Shown here: piece by piece, positions 1-5,743 of the stretch
Position numbering within the stretch: the first letter of the stretch is position 1
How the letters are laid out: each line of letters opens with the position of its first letter
Assembly (NCBI GenBank): GCA_030594935.1
Contig: JAUVEE010000038.1
Coordinates: 1 to 6,303 of the forward strand
Reading direction: 5' to 3'
DNA length: 6,303 bases
Source: a bacterium
GTDB taxonomy: Bacteria; Patescibacteriota; Minisyncoccia; Minisyncoccales; JAGLPU01
Notes under the pieces: generated by a model
The model's input: only the letters and a program-made list of their open reading frames with translations
Told to the model about the DNA's origin: nothing
Database searches by the model: none
Made by a program: the position numbers and the translations under genes

Positions 1-1
1 C

Positions 2-511
2 ATTAACTATTCATCAACATTTAGCGGAGCGGTCCAGAGTGAAAAAATATTAGCAGGTCGTATCACAGCACATTATCATGTCATAGAAAAAGGGTTGTCG
101 TTCAAAGAGGTAAAATTAGGTTATGGCAAAGACATGATCAACAGTTTAATTCATTTATTAGAAGTATATAGGATGAAGTATAATGCGGAAAAATCTTTTG
201 CATATAACATCGGTGTAAATGTATTGCTGAAGTATACAGAGTACCATGAGGAAAAACGACATCCGATAGAAGAAATGAAAAGCAAAAGCGAGGAGTTGTC
301 TCAAGCGATTCAAAAAGTGGGAGCTGATTTATACAAGCAAGCTCAAGAACAAGCGCCGGCCCCGGAAGAAGGAAAGCCCCAAGAAGAAGACTCTAAGAAG
401 GAAGAAGACAAAGAACAGAAACCAGAAGAAGAGAATAAAGAAAACAAGAATGAAGATGAGAACAAGGACGAGAAAAAACCGGAAGAAGGAGAACAGCCAA
501 GCGATAAATAA
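2..511 (+). CDS. dnaK: Chimeric partial ORF: nitroreductase-like segment joined in frame to the DnaK C-terminal end
   Basis: The frame is open from base 2 to the TAA at 509-511 (169 codons visible) and has no convincing start; TTG at 95 is only the first alternative start codon in it. The first ~85 codons contain HYHVIEKGLSF and LGYGKDMINSL, then a helix ending in YTEYHEEK. I recognise this style from the N-terminal region of nitroreductase-family proteins found in polysaccharide loci. From about codon I58 counted from the TTG (base ~266) the text changes to EEMKSKSEELSQAIQKVGADLYKQA, split here as EEMKSKSEELSQ and AIQKVGADLYKQA, which is the last lid helix of DnaK (Hsp70). A ~51-residue tail rich in E, K, D and N follows. 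The DnaK identity is backed by dnaJ starting 22 bp downstream. The ATPase domain, beta-sandwich substrate domain and most of the lid are absent. G+C is about 33% over bases 1-240 (hand count) and clearly higher afterwards. The DnaK end is quite sure; the nitroreductase label is moderate. Confidence 0.7.
   Translation: MNYSSTFSGAVQSEKILAGRITAHYHVIEKGLSFKEVKLGYGKDMINSLIHLLEVYRMKYNAEKSFAYNIGVNVLLKYTEYHEEKRHPIEEMKSKSEELSQAIQKVGADLYKQAQEQAPAPEEGKPQEEDSKKEEDKEQKPEEENKENKNEDENKDEKKPEEGEQPSDK
250..275. other. Probable chimeric junction
   Basis: The protein homology switches here from a nitroreductase-like helix (YTEYHEEK) to the DnaK lid helix (EEMKSKSEELSQ) without losing the reading frame. Base composition changes at the same place. 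No IS end, tRNA, target duplication or obvious repeat is visible at the join. That fits an assembly error in a metagenomic contig, or an illegitimate recombination. The exact base cannot be fixed by eye; the range comes from where each similarity fades. Confidence 0.6.
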
Positions 512-533
512 TTTTTAATTTAGCGAAGCGATT

Positions 534-1628
534 ATGAAGGATTATTATCAAATCTTAGGTGTTGCCAAAAATGCTTCTACGGAAGAGATTAAAAAGGCAT
601 ACCGCAAGCTGGCCCACAAGTACCACCCTGACAAGGGCGGGGACGAAAAGAAATTCAAAGAAATCAATGAAGCCTATCAAATTCTTTCCAGCAAGGATAA
701 GAAAGCCCAGTATGACCAGTTTGGCCGGGTTTTTGAAGGCGGAGCAGCAGGACCGGGCGCCGGTTCAGCCGGTTTTGGTTTTGACTTTGAAGGAATGAGA
801 GACAAGTTCAGCGGAGGGGAAACAGAGTTTGATAATTTGGGAGATATGTTTGAAGAGCTTTTCGGCTTTGGCGGAGGCCCAAAGAAAAAAGATGTCAGAA
901 GAGGAAAGGATATTGAAATTGATATAGAGCTTTCTTTAAAAGATATTTTAACCAAGCACGAAAAAGAGATTTCCTTATACCGCCTGATTGCTTGCTCTCG
1001 CTGCCAAGGAAGCGGAGCCGAGCCGGGCACTAAAGTGAAAGAATGTTTCTCCTGCCGGGGGACAGGAGAGGTTCAGCAGATCAAGAGAACTATTTTCGGC
1101 CAGGTTACCCGCTATATTATCTGTCCTGAATGCAAAGGAGAGGGAACAAAGCCGGAAAAGCCTTGCAATGTCTGCAAAGGAGAAGGAAGATTCAAGAAAG
1201 AAGAAAAATTCAAAATAGTTATTCCGGCCGGAGTTGACACCAATCAAGTGTTGAAAGTTGCCGGCAAAGGAGAAGCCGGCAGAAGGGGAGGAGAGCCGGG
1301 AGACTTATACGCCAGAATTTTAGTCAAACAGCATCCTGTTTTCAAGAGAGAAGGGGATCACCTCTATACCGTAATCCCGATTCCTTTTTCTTCAGCGGTA
1401 TTGGGAGATAATATTGAAGTGTTGACTTTGGAAGGAGATAGGGTTAGTCTTAAAATTCCGGAGGGGACCGAATCAGGAAGGGTTGTCCGTCTTTCCCACC
1501 GGGGGATTCCTCATTTTTCCGGTTTTGGCCGGGGAGATATGTATCTTGAACTAGCTGTTAAAACTCCCAAAAAATTAACTAAAGAGCAGAAGGAACTTTT
1601 AGAAAAGTTAAAGAAACAAGGATTATAG
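534..1628 (+). CDS. dnaJ: Chaperone protein DnaJ (Hsp40, type I)
   Basis: This is the cytoplasmic co-chaperone that delivers unfolded clients to DnaK and stimulates its ATPase. At 364 residues it is full length for the family. The J domain spans residues 1-65, with the HPD motif at 31-33 in the form HPDKGGD. A G/F-rich linker covers about 66-116. The zinc-binding domain has all four CxxCxGxG repeats: CSRCQGSG (Cys154/157), CFSCRGTG (171/174), CPECKGEG (197/200) and CNVCKGEG (211/214). The C-terminal substrate-binding beta domains run from ~220 to 340, with a short Lys-rich helix at the end. The ATG at 534 gives the canonical MKDYYQILGV start. There is no Shine-Dalgarno sequence in the preceding 15 bases. 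The gene follows the dnaK end by 22 bp and precedes a tRNA gene by 16 bp, so all three are probably co-transcribed. Confidence 0.98.
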   Translation: MKDYYQILGVAKNASTEEIKKAYRKLAHKYHPDKGGDEKKFKEINEAYQILSSKDKKAQYDQFGRVFEGGAAGPGAGSAGFGFDFEGMRDKFSGGETEFDNLGDMFEELFGFGGGPKKKDVRRGKDIEIDIELSLKDILTKHEKEISLYRLIACSRCQGSGAEPGTKVKECFSCRGTGEVQQIKRTIFGQVTRYIICPECKGEGTKPEKPCNVCKGEGRFKKEEKFKIVIPAGVDTNQVLKVAGKGEAGRRGGEPGDLYARILVKQHPVFKREGDHLYTVIPIPFSSAVLGDNIEVLTLEGDRVSLKIPEGTESGRVVRLSHRGIPHFSGFGRGDMYLELAVKTPKKLTKEQKELLEKLKKQGL

Positions 1629-1641
1629 CCGTTCAGCGGCT
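1627..1641 (+). other. Small hairpin between dnaJ stop and tRNA-Lys
   Basis: AGCCG (1627-1631) pairs with CGGCT (1637-1641) across a TTCAG loop. It overlaps the dnaJ TAG stop and ends three bases before the tRNA 5' end. There is no T-run, so it is not a classical terminator. It may protect the dnaJ mRNA 3' end after the tRNA is cut out by RNase P; that role is inference. Confidence 0.4.
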
Positions 1642-1644
1642 CTT

Positions 1645-1718
1645 GCGTCCATAGCTCAACCAGGCAGAGCAGCACCCTTTTAAGGTGATGGTTGTAGGTT
1701 CGATTCCTACTGGACGCA
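1645..1718 (+). tRNA. tRNA-Lys (anticodon UUU)
   Basis: The full cloverleaf can be drawn by hand. The acceptor stem GCGTCCA (1645-1651) pairs with TGGACGC (1711-1717), seven of seven. The D stem is GCTC/GAGC (1654-1657/1667-1670). The anticodon stem is GCACC/GGTGA (1672-1676/1684-1688), with one G-A mismatch at its outer pair. The loop CTTTTAA carries anticodon TTT at 1679-1681. The variable loop is 5 nt. The T arm is GTAGG-TTCGATT-CCTAC (1694-1710). The discriminator base is A at 1718. CCA is not encoded (CTA follows), so the CCA-adding enzyme must finish the 3' end. The UUU anticodon reads AAA and AAG. Its position just after dnaJ suggests processing out of the chaperone transcript. Confidence 0.96.
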
Positions 1719-1732
1719 CTAACAAGAAACAA

Positions 1733-1777
1733 GTTTCCAAAAGGATGAGGTCGGGTCTCGTCCTTTTGCTTTGAAAC
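1733..1777 (+). terminator. Long-stem hairpin ending the dnaK-dnaJ-tRNA unit
   Basis: A 12-bp inner stem pairs 1738-1749 with 1757-1768 (CAAAAGGATGAG with CTCGTCCTTTTG, one G-T wobble) around the 7-nt loop GTCGGGT. An outer GTTTC/GAAAC stem (1733-1737/1773-1777) adds five pairs across a CTTT bulge. The U-rich stretch TCCTTTTGCTTT lies within the descending arm rather than after it. The function as a terminator is inferred from stem strength and from position between a tRNA and a new promoter. Confidence 0.65.
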
Positions 1778-1798
1778 CATTTCAATATAGTGTATAAT
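1771..1798 (+). promoter_or_regulatory. Sigma70-type promoter for ctpA-acyP-rplI
   Basis: A -35 box TTGAAA (1771-1776, five of six to consensus) and a perfect -10 box TATAAT (1793-1798) are separated by 16 bp. Transcription would begin near 1805, leaving a ~60-nt very A/T-rich leader before the ATG at 1866. The -35 box overlaps the outer arm of the upstream hairpin. Confidence 0.7.
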
Positions 1799-1865
1799 TT
1801 ATAACAGGAGTTATAGATTTTTTATTAAAAATTTGTTATAAAAAGAATATATTTTTTTATTTAAA

Positions 1866-3065
1866 ATGCAGGACAATAAAAGTTTACTTCCTTTTTTAGT
1901 AATAGTCACTGTCATCATAACTTTTGTTTTTGGTTTTTTGCTCGGGAGCGTCAGAGATTCGGTTTTACTGGTGGGAGGAGTTGAAAATCAAGAAGAAGGC
2001 CAGCCGGAAAAAGTTGATTTTTCGCTTTTTTGGGATGTTTGGTTGTTGTTGGAAAAAAAATATCCCCAGGAAATGGATTATCAGGCAATGGTTTACGGAG
2101 CTGTTTCCGGGATGGTGGACAGCTTGGACGACCCTTATACTACCTTTTTCAATCCGGAAGAGGCTAAGATGTTTAAAGAAGACGTTAAGGGAGTATTTGA
2201 AGGAGTGGGTATGGAAATAGGGATAAGAAAGAATCAGCTTACCGTTATTGCTCCTCTGGAAGGCACGCCGGCGCAAAAAGCAGGCTTTCTTCCCGGCGAT
2301 ATAATTGTGAAAATAGATGATAATTCCACCAGGGATATATCCATTGAAGAAGCAGTGAAGCTTATCAGGGGCATTAAAGGAACAGAGGTCATTCTTACTA
2401 TTTTCCGGGAAGACTGGGTGGAAACCAAGGAGATCAAAGTTATCAGAGGGGTGATTAAGGTTCCTTCTCTTAAATGGGAATTGAAAGAAGACAATATCGC
2501 TTACATTAAGCTTTATCATTTTTCAGAAGAGGCTAATGATGATTTTAAAGATATGGCCGCTGAAGTTTTAAGAAGTTCGGCGGAAAGAATAGTTTTGGAT
2601 CTGCGCAATAACCCGGGCGGCTATCTGCAGGTAGCGCAAGATATCACCGGTTGGTTTTTGGAAAAAGGGGACGTTGTCACGATTGAAGACTTCGGAGAGG
2701 GAAGAGAACCAAGAGAGTATAAGGCCAGGGGAAACAGCCGGTTGCTTGATTATCCAATAGTTATTTTAATAAATCAGGGCTCAGCTTCCGCTTCGGAGAT
2801 TATGGCCGGGGCTTTGCGCGACAACAGAGGGATTAAACTTATTGGGGAGACTTCTTTTGGCAAGGGTTCGGTTCAGGAGTTCGATGAATTTGGCGATGAT
2901 TCAGGTCTTAAGGTTACTGTAGCCAAGTGGTTAACCCCTAATGGCGACTATATCAGCGAAATTGGCTTAACGCCTGACATAGAAGTTGAAATGACTATTG
3001 ATGACTATAATGAAGGACTTGACCCTCAATTGGAAAAAGCCATGGAAATTCTTGAGGGGCTTTAA
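1866..3065 (+). CDS. ctpA: S41 family C-terminal processing peptidase (CtpA/Prc-like), membrane anchored
   Basis: This is a serine protease of the tail-specific/carboxyl-terminal processing family, acting on the outer face of the cytoplasmic membrane. At 399 residues it is a normal length. Residues 8-28 form a hydrophobic segment after a short, weakly charged N-terminus, so it is an uncleaved anchor or signal peptide; no lipobox is visible. The N-terminal helical region is at ~50-105, with the family motif DDPYTTFF at 88-95. The PDZ domain is about 108-195 and contains SPA-like TPAQKAGFLPGD (134-145). The catalytic core is ~205-375 with LDLRNNPGG at 244-252. The Ser-Lys dyad is intact: GSASASE places Ser308, FGKGSVQ places Lys333 and the supporting Gln337. 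The 25-residue Ser-Lys spacing matches Prc and CtpB. The ATG at 1866 has no Shine-Dalgarno site. It leads a unit with acyP (13-bp gap) and rplI. Confidence 0.95.
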   Translation: MQDNKSLLPFLVIVTVIITFVFGFLLGSVRDSVLLVGGVENQEEGQPEKVDFSLFWDVWLLLEKKYPQEMDYQAMVYGAVSGMVDSLDDPYTTFFNPEEAKMFKEDVKGVFEGVGMEIGIRKNQLTVIAPLEGTPAQKAGFLPGDIIVKIDDNSTRDISIEEAVKLIRGIKGTEVILTIFREDWVETKEIKVIRGVIKVPSLKWELKEDNIAYIKLYHFSEEANDDFKDMAAEVLRSSAERIVLDLRNNPGGYLQVAQDITGWFLEKGDVVTIEDFGEGREPREYKARGNSRLLDYPIVILINQGSASASEIMAGALRDNRGIKLIGETSFGKGSVQEFDEFGDDSGLKVTVAKWLTPNGDYISEIGLTPDIEVEMTIDDYNEGLDPQLEKAMEILEGL

Positions 3066-3078
3066 GTTTTTAGCAAAA

Positions 3079-3351
3079 ATGTTACAATGCGTTATTATCG
3101 TGCAAGGGAAAGTTCAGGGAGTTTTCTACCGTTTGGAGACCGCTAAAGCGGCTGGGGAATTAGGACTGGCCGGCTGGATTAAAAATGAGCCGACTGGTTC
3201 GGTGAAAATTATTGCCCAGGGACCAGCCGAAGATTTAAAAAAACTGATTAAATGGTGCCATTCCGGCCCACCCCTTGCAAAAGTAGTAAAAGTTGAGGTA
3301 GAATGGGAAAAAGCAGATAAAAATTATAAAAGGTTTATTGTAAAATATTAA
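3079..3351 (+). CDS. acyP: Acylphosphatase
   Basis: This small cytoplasmic enzyme hydrolyses the carboxyl-phosphate bond of acyl phosphates. At 90 residues it is the standard size. The active-site signature GKVQGVFYR (residues 10-18) supplies the phosphate-binding Arg18, and GWIKNEPTGSV (32-42) supplies the catalytic Asn35. The C-terminal beta strand ends in RFIVKY. The frame is open further upstream to an ATG at 2998 inside ctpA. I chose the ATG at 3079 because it places the first beta strand (LQCVIIVQG) at the N-terminus as in the family and avoids an 68-base overlap. There is no Shine-Dalgarno sequence at usable distance; GAGGGG at 3054-3059 is 19 bases away. It sits 13 bp after ctpA and 4 bp before rplI, so translational coupling is likely. 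Confidence 0.93.
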   Translation: MLQCVIIVQGKVQGVFYRLETAKAAGELGLAGWIKNEPTGSVKIIAQGPAEDLKKLIKWCHSGPPLAKVVKVEVEWEKADKNYKRFIVKY

Positions 3352-3355
3352 TCAT

Positions 3356-3799
3356 ATGAAAGTTATTCTCTTAGAAGACATAGAAAATTTGGGAAAGAAG
3401 CACGAGGTTAAAGAAGTTAAAGAAGGCTATGTCCGCAATTCTCTTCTTCCTCAAGGATTGGTCAAGCAAGCGACTCCGGAAGCTTTGAAGTGGCTGGAAA
3501 TGCAAAAAGAAATCAGCGCTCAGCAAGTGGAAGAAGGGCTTAAAAAGATTCAAGAGGTCGCTTCAGCGATTGACGGCCAGGAAATCACCATCTCTCTTAA
3601 AGCCGGCGATAAAGGGCAATTATTTGAGTCGGTTACTCCCAAGAAGGTGGTTGAAGAAATAAAGAAATTAGAATTTGAAATTAAAAAAACCCAGTTGGAA
3701 ATGGAACCGATCAAAGAGTTCGGCGAATTTCCGGTCAAAGTTAAATTTGACCATAATTTAGAAGCGGAAATTAAAATAATTGTTATTGAAGATAAATAA
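3356..3799 (+). CDS. rplI: 50S ribosomal protein bL9
   Basis: This protein binds 23S rRNA near the L1 stalk base and influences frame maintenance. At 147 residues it is full length. The N-terminal rRNA-binding domain (1-50) shows MKVILLEDIENLGKKHEV and then GYVRNSLLPQGLV, the counterpart of the usual GYARNFLIP block. A long connecting helix (~50-75) leads to the C-terminal domain, which ends in a strand-rich segment (VKVKFDHNLEAEIKIIV). The gene starts 4 bp after acyP with no Shine-Dalgarno site. Its neighbours are not the usual rpsF-ssb-rpsR set. Several CPR groups are reported to lack bL9, so its presence argues against those lineages. Confidence 0.96.
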   Translation: MKVILLEDIENLGKKHEVKEVKEGYVRNSLLPQGLVKQATPEALKWLEMQKEISAQQVEEGLKKIQEVASAIDGQEITISLKAGDKGQLFESVTPKKVVEEIKKLEFEIKKTQLEMEPIKEFGEFPVKVKFDHNLEAEIKIIVIEDK

Positions 3800-3825
3800 C
3801 TAATTGGTGAATTGGTAAATTAGTT
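3798..3825. repeat. Inverted repeat after rplI
   Basis: AACTAATT (3798-3805) and AATTAGTT (3818-3825) form a perfect 8-bp inverted repeat with a 12-nt spacer. The spacer region also carries a 7-bp direct repeat AATTGGT (3802-3808 and 3810-3816). It overlaps the rplI stop codon. A short T-run (3831-3836) follows a few bases later. The stem is A/T-rich, so it could be a weak terminator or an operator; neither can be shown here. Confidence 0.4.
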
Positions 3826-3851
3826 GTAAGCTTTTTATACTAATTTATAGT
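3824..3851 (+). promoter_or_regulatory. Possible pyrG promoter
   Basis: TTGTAA (3824-3829) and TATAGT (3846-3851) are spaced by 16 bp and would start transcription a few bases before the pyrG ATG at 3868. The region is A/T-rich and other pairings fit about as well, for example TATACT at 3836-3841, or GATAAA at 3856-3861 preceded by TGC. The placement is therefore tentative. Confidence 0.3.
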
Positions 3852-3867
3852 TTGCGATAAAATACTT

Positions 3868-5487
3868 ATGGCGCGGTATATTTTTGTTGCTGGCGGAGTA
3901 ATGTCCGGCATTGGCAAGGGAGTTGCTATTGCTTCAATCGGAAAGATTCTCCAAAGCAAAGGATTTGAAGTGACAGCTCTGAAAATCGACCCTTATATCA
4001 ACGTGGATGCCGGGACAATGAATCCCGTTGAACACGGGGAAACTTTCGTGACCCAAGACGGAGTGGAATGCGATCAAGACGTGGGAAATTACGAAAGATT
4101 TTTGGACAGAAATTTAACCACTGATAATTATCTTACTACCGGAAGAGTTTATCAGACCGTTATCAATAAAGAGCGCAATTTGGAATACAAAGGAAAATGC
4201 GTGGAAGTGGTGCCTGACATTCCCAACGAAGTTATCTCGCGCATTAAGAAAGCGGCCAAAAAGACCAATGCTGATTTTGTCTTGGTTGAGATCGGCGGCA
4301 CAGTGGGGGAATATCAGAATATGCTATTTCTGGAAGCGGCCCGAATGCTCAAACTGCGTCATCCCAAGGATGTCTTTTTTATTTTAGTCAGCTATTTGCC
4401 TGTTCCGGAGATGATAGGGGAAATGAAAACCAAGCCGACCCAGTATGCCGTCAGGTCTTTGAATATGACCGGAATCCAGCCGGATATGATATTGGGACGG
4501 GCGCCGGTTCCCTTGGACGAACCGCGCAAGAAAAAACTTTCTATTTTCTGCAATCTGGACAAAGAATATATTATTTCCGCGCCTGACGTCAAATCAATTT
4601 ACGAAGTTCCTTTGAATTTTGAAAAAGATAATTTAGGGCAGAGAATTTTAAATAAATTCGGCTTAAAGGGAAGGAAAAAAACAGACTTGGAAAAATGGGA
4701 AAAGCTGGTGGATGTTATTAAGACGGCGGAAAAACCAGTTAAGATCGGCATCGTGGGAAAATATTTTGAATCAGGGAAGTTTACCCTGACAGATTCATAT
4801 ATCTCGGTGATTGAAGCGGTTAAGCACGCTGCCTGGTTTTTTAAATATAAGCCGGAAATCAGCTGGCTGTCAGCTGACGACTACATAGACGATAGTTCAA
4901 AACTAAAAGAGTTGAAAAAGTACGACGGCATAATCATTCCCGGAGGCTTTGGAACCAGGGGAGTGGAGGGAAAAATAAAAGCAATCCAATTTTGCCGGGA
5001 ACAAAAAGTGCCTCTCTTAGGGCTCTGTTTTGGAATGCAGCTGGCAGTGATAGAGTTCGCCCGCAATGTCTGCGGCTTGGCTCAAGCAAATTCCACTGAA
5101 GTTTCCCCTGATTGTCAAGAGCCGGTAATTGACGTCATTCCCGAACAAAAAGATTTATTGTCCCAGAATAAATACGGCGGAACAATGAGGCTGGGAGAAT
5201 ATCCTTGCAAAATTGCTTCCGGAACCATCAGTTCCCGAGCCTATAAAGATTCCCTGATCTCCGAGAGGCATCGCCATCGCTATGAGTTTAATAATGATTT
5301 CAGAGACGCTCTTACTTCAAAAGGCCTGGTCTTGGCCGGAATCAACCCGGAAAAAGATTTAGTGGAGATCATAGAGCTCAAGGATCATCCTTTCTTTGTC
5401 GCCACTCAATTTCATCCTGAATTTAAATCAAGACCCACCAGACCTCATCCCTTATTCAGGGAATTTGTCAAAGCGTGTTTAAAATAA
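3868..5487 (+). CDS. pyrG: CTP synthase (glutamine-hydrolysing)
   Basis: It makes CTP from UTP, ATP and glutamine in the last step of de novo pyrimidine synthesis, in the cytoplasm. At 539 residues it is a normal length. The synthetase domain (1-~270) has the P-loop SGIGKGV with Lys17, then KIDPYINVDAGTMNP (39-53), the Mg-binding Asp71 and Glu141, and the UTP site KTKPTQ (187-192). The class I glutaminase domain (~290-539) has PGGFGTRG (358-365), the nucleophile Cys387 in GLCFGMQ, and His516/Glu518 in QFHPEFKSRP. RHRHRYE (467-473) is also intact. The synthetase domain is divergent: the usual GGVVSSLGKG is GGVMSGIGKG, and the usual GGTVGDIES is GGTVGEYQN, a loop that touches feedback CTP in model enzymes. 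There is no Shine-Dalgarno motif before the ATG. It probably reads through into the small downstream gene. Confidence 0.97.
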   Translation: MARYIFVAGGVMSGIGKGVAIASIGKILQSKGFEVTALKIDPYINVDAGTMNPVEHGETFVTQDGVECDQDVGNYERFLDRNLTTDNYLTTGRVYQTVINKERNLEYKGKCVEVVPDIPNEVISRIKKAAKKTNADFVLVEIGGTVGEYQNMLFLEAARMLKLRHPKDVFFILVSYLPVPEMIGEMKTKPTQYAVRSLNMTGIQPDMILGRAPVPLDEPRKKKLSIFCNLDKEYIISAPDVKSIYEVPLNFEKDNLGQRILNKFGLKGRKKTDLEKWEKLVDVIKTAEKPVKIGIVGKYFESGKFTLTDSYISVIEAVKHAAWFFKYKPEISWLSADDYIDDSSKLKELKKYDGIIIPGGFGTRGVEGKIKAIQFCREQKVPLLGLCFGMQLAVIEFARNVCGLAQANSTEVSPDCQEPVIDVIPEQKDLLSQNKYGGTMRLGEYPCKIASGTISSRAYKDSLISERHRHRYEFNNDFRDALTSKGLVLAGINPEKDLVEIIELKDHPFFVATQFHPEFKSRPTRPHPLFREFVKACLK

Positions 5488-5506
5488 AACAGCGAATTTC
5501 GCTGTT
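5488..5506 (+). other. Hairpin directly after pyrG stop
   Basis: AACAGCG (5488-5494) pairs with CGCTGTT (5500-5506) around an AATTT loop, starting one base after the pyrG stop. No T-run follows (AATGGTTTCG), so it is unlikely to terminate fully. It may stabilise the pyrG mRNA end or attenuate expression of the next gene. Confidence 0.45.
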
Positions 5507-5518
5507 AATGGTTTCGAA

Positions 5519-5683
5519 ATGCTATCAAGGATAATAGAATTCATCAAAAAGCACCACGAAGAAATAATTTTACTGGTAGGGGTTATATTAGTATCTTTAT
5601 TAAGTTTTAGCATCGGATATATAGTTGCTTTTGAAGAAGCGAAGGAGCCGATAAGAATAGAATATAATCAAGAATCGGAATAA
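5519..5683 (+). CDS. Small single-pass membrane protein, unknown function (54 aa)
   Basis: The ATG at 5519 opens a 54-codon frame ending in TAA at 5681-5683. It begins with the basic, amphipathic MLSRIIEFIKKHHEE, has one strongly hydrophobic helix at residues ~16-38 (IILLVGVILVSLLSFSIGY and on to IVA), and closes with a charged tail (FEEAKEPIRIE, YNQESE). The layout predicts a single membrane anchor with a short tail on the outer side, though topology is not certain. I do not recognise a named family, although short proteins of this build seem common in CPR genomes as I recall. The gene lies 31 bp after pyrG on the same strand and just before a strong terminator, so it is probably co-transcribed with pyrG. 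There is no Shine-Dalgarno site. Coding status rests on the coherent helix-plus-charged-tail composition and placement. Confidence 0.7.
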   Translation: MLSRIIEFIKKHHEEIILLVGVILVSLLSFSIGYIVAFEEAKEPIRIEYNQESE

Positions 5684-5694
5684 ATTTATTCACC

Positions 5695-5723
5695 AAAAAA
5701 ACGCCATTAATGGCATTTTTTTT
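5695..5723. terminator. Bidirectional intrinsic terminator
   Basis: The palindrome GCCATTAATGGC (5703-5714) is flanked by seven A on the left (5695-5701) and eight T on the right (5716-5723). Read on either strand it gives a hairpin followed by a U-run. It lies between the convergent pyrG unit and rpmA, 11 bp after the small gene's stop and 20 bp from the rpmA stop, and can serve both. Confidence 0.9.
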
Positions 5724-5743
5724 AGTTTAAAATTGAAGATGGA

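Noticed and set aside
1..94. CIRCE-type heat-shock operator for the chaperone genes
   Set aside because: No GAGTGCTAA/TTAGCACTC pair is present, and the dnaK promoter region lies outside this window.
95..97. TTG at 95 as a real start codon for the first gene
   Set aside because: The frame is open to base 2 and the nitroreductase-like similarity (HYHVIEKG) begins before it, so the gene simply enters from the left edge.
2998..3078. Longer acylphosphatase beginning at the ATG at 2998
   Set aside because: It would add 27 residues unlike any acylphosphatase and overlap ctpA by 68 bases. The family fold begins right after the ATG at 3079.
3800..3900. Gram-positive style pyrG control by reiterative initiation and attenuation
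   Set aside because: There is no GGGC-type transcript start and no strong GC-rich attenuator before the pyrG ATG.
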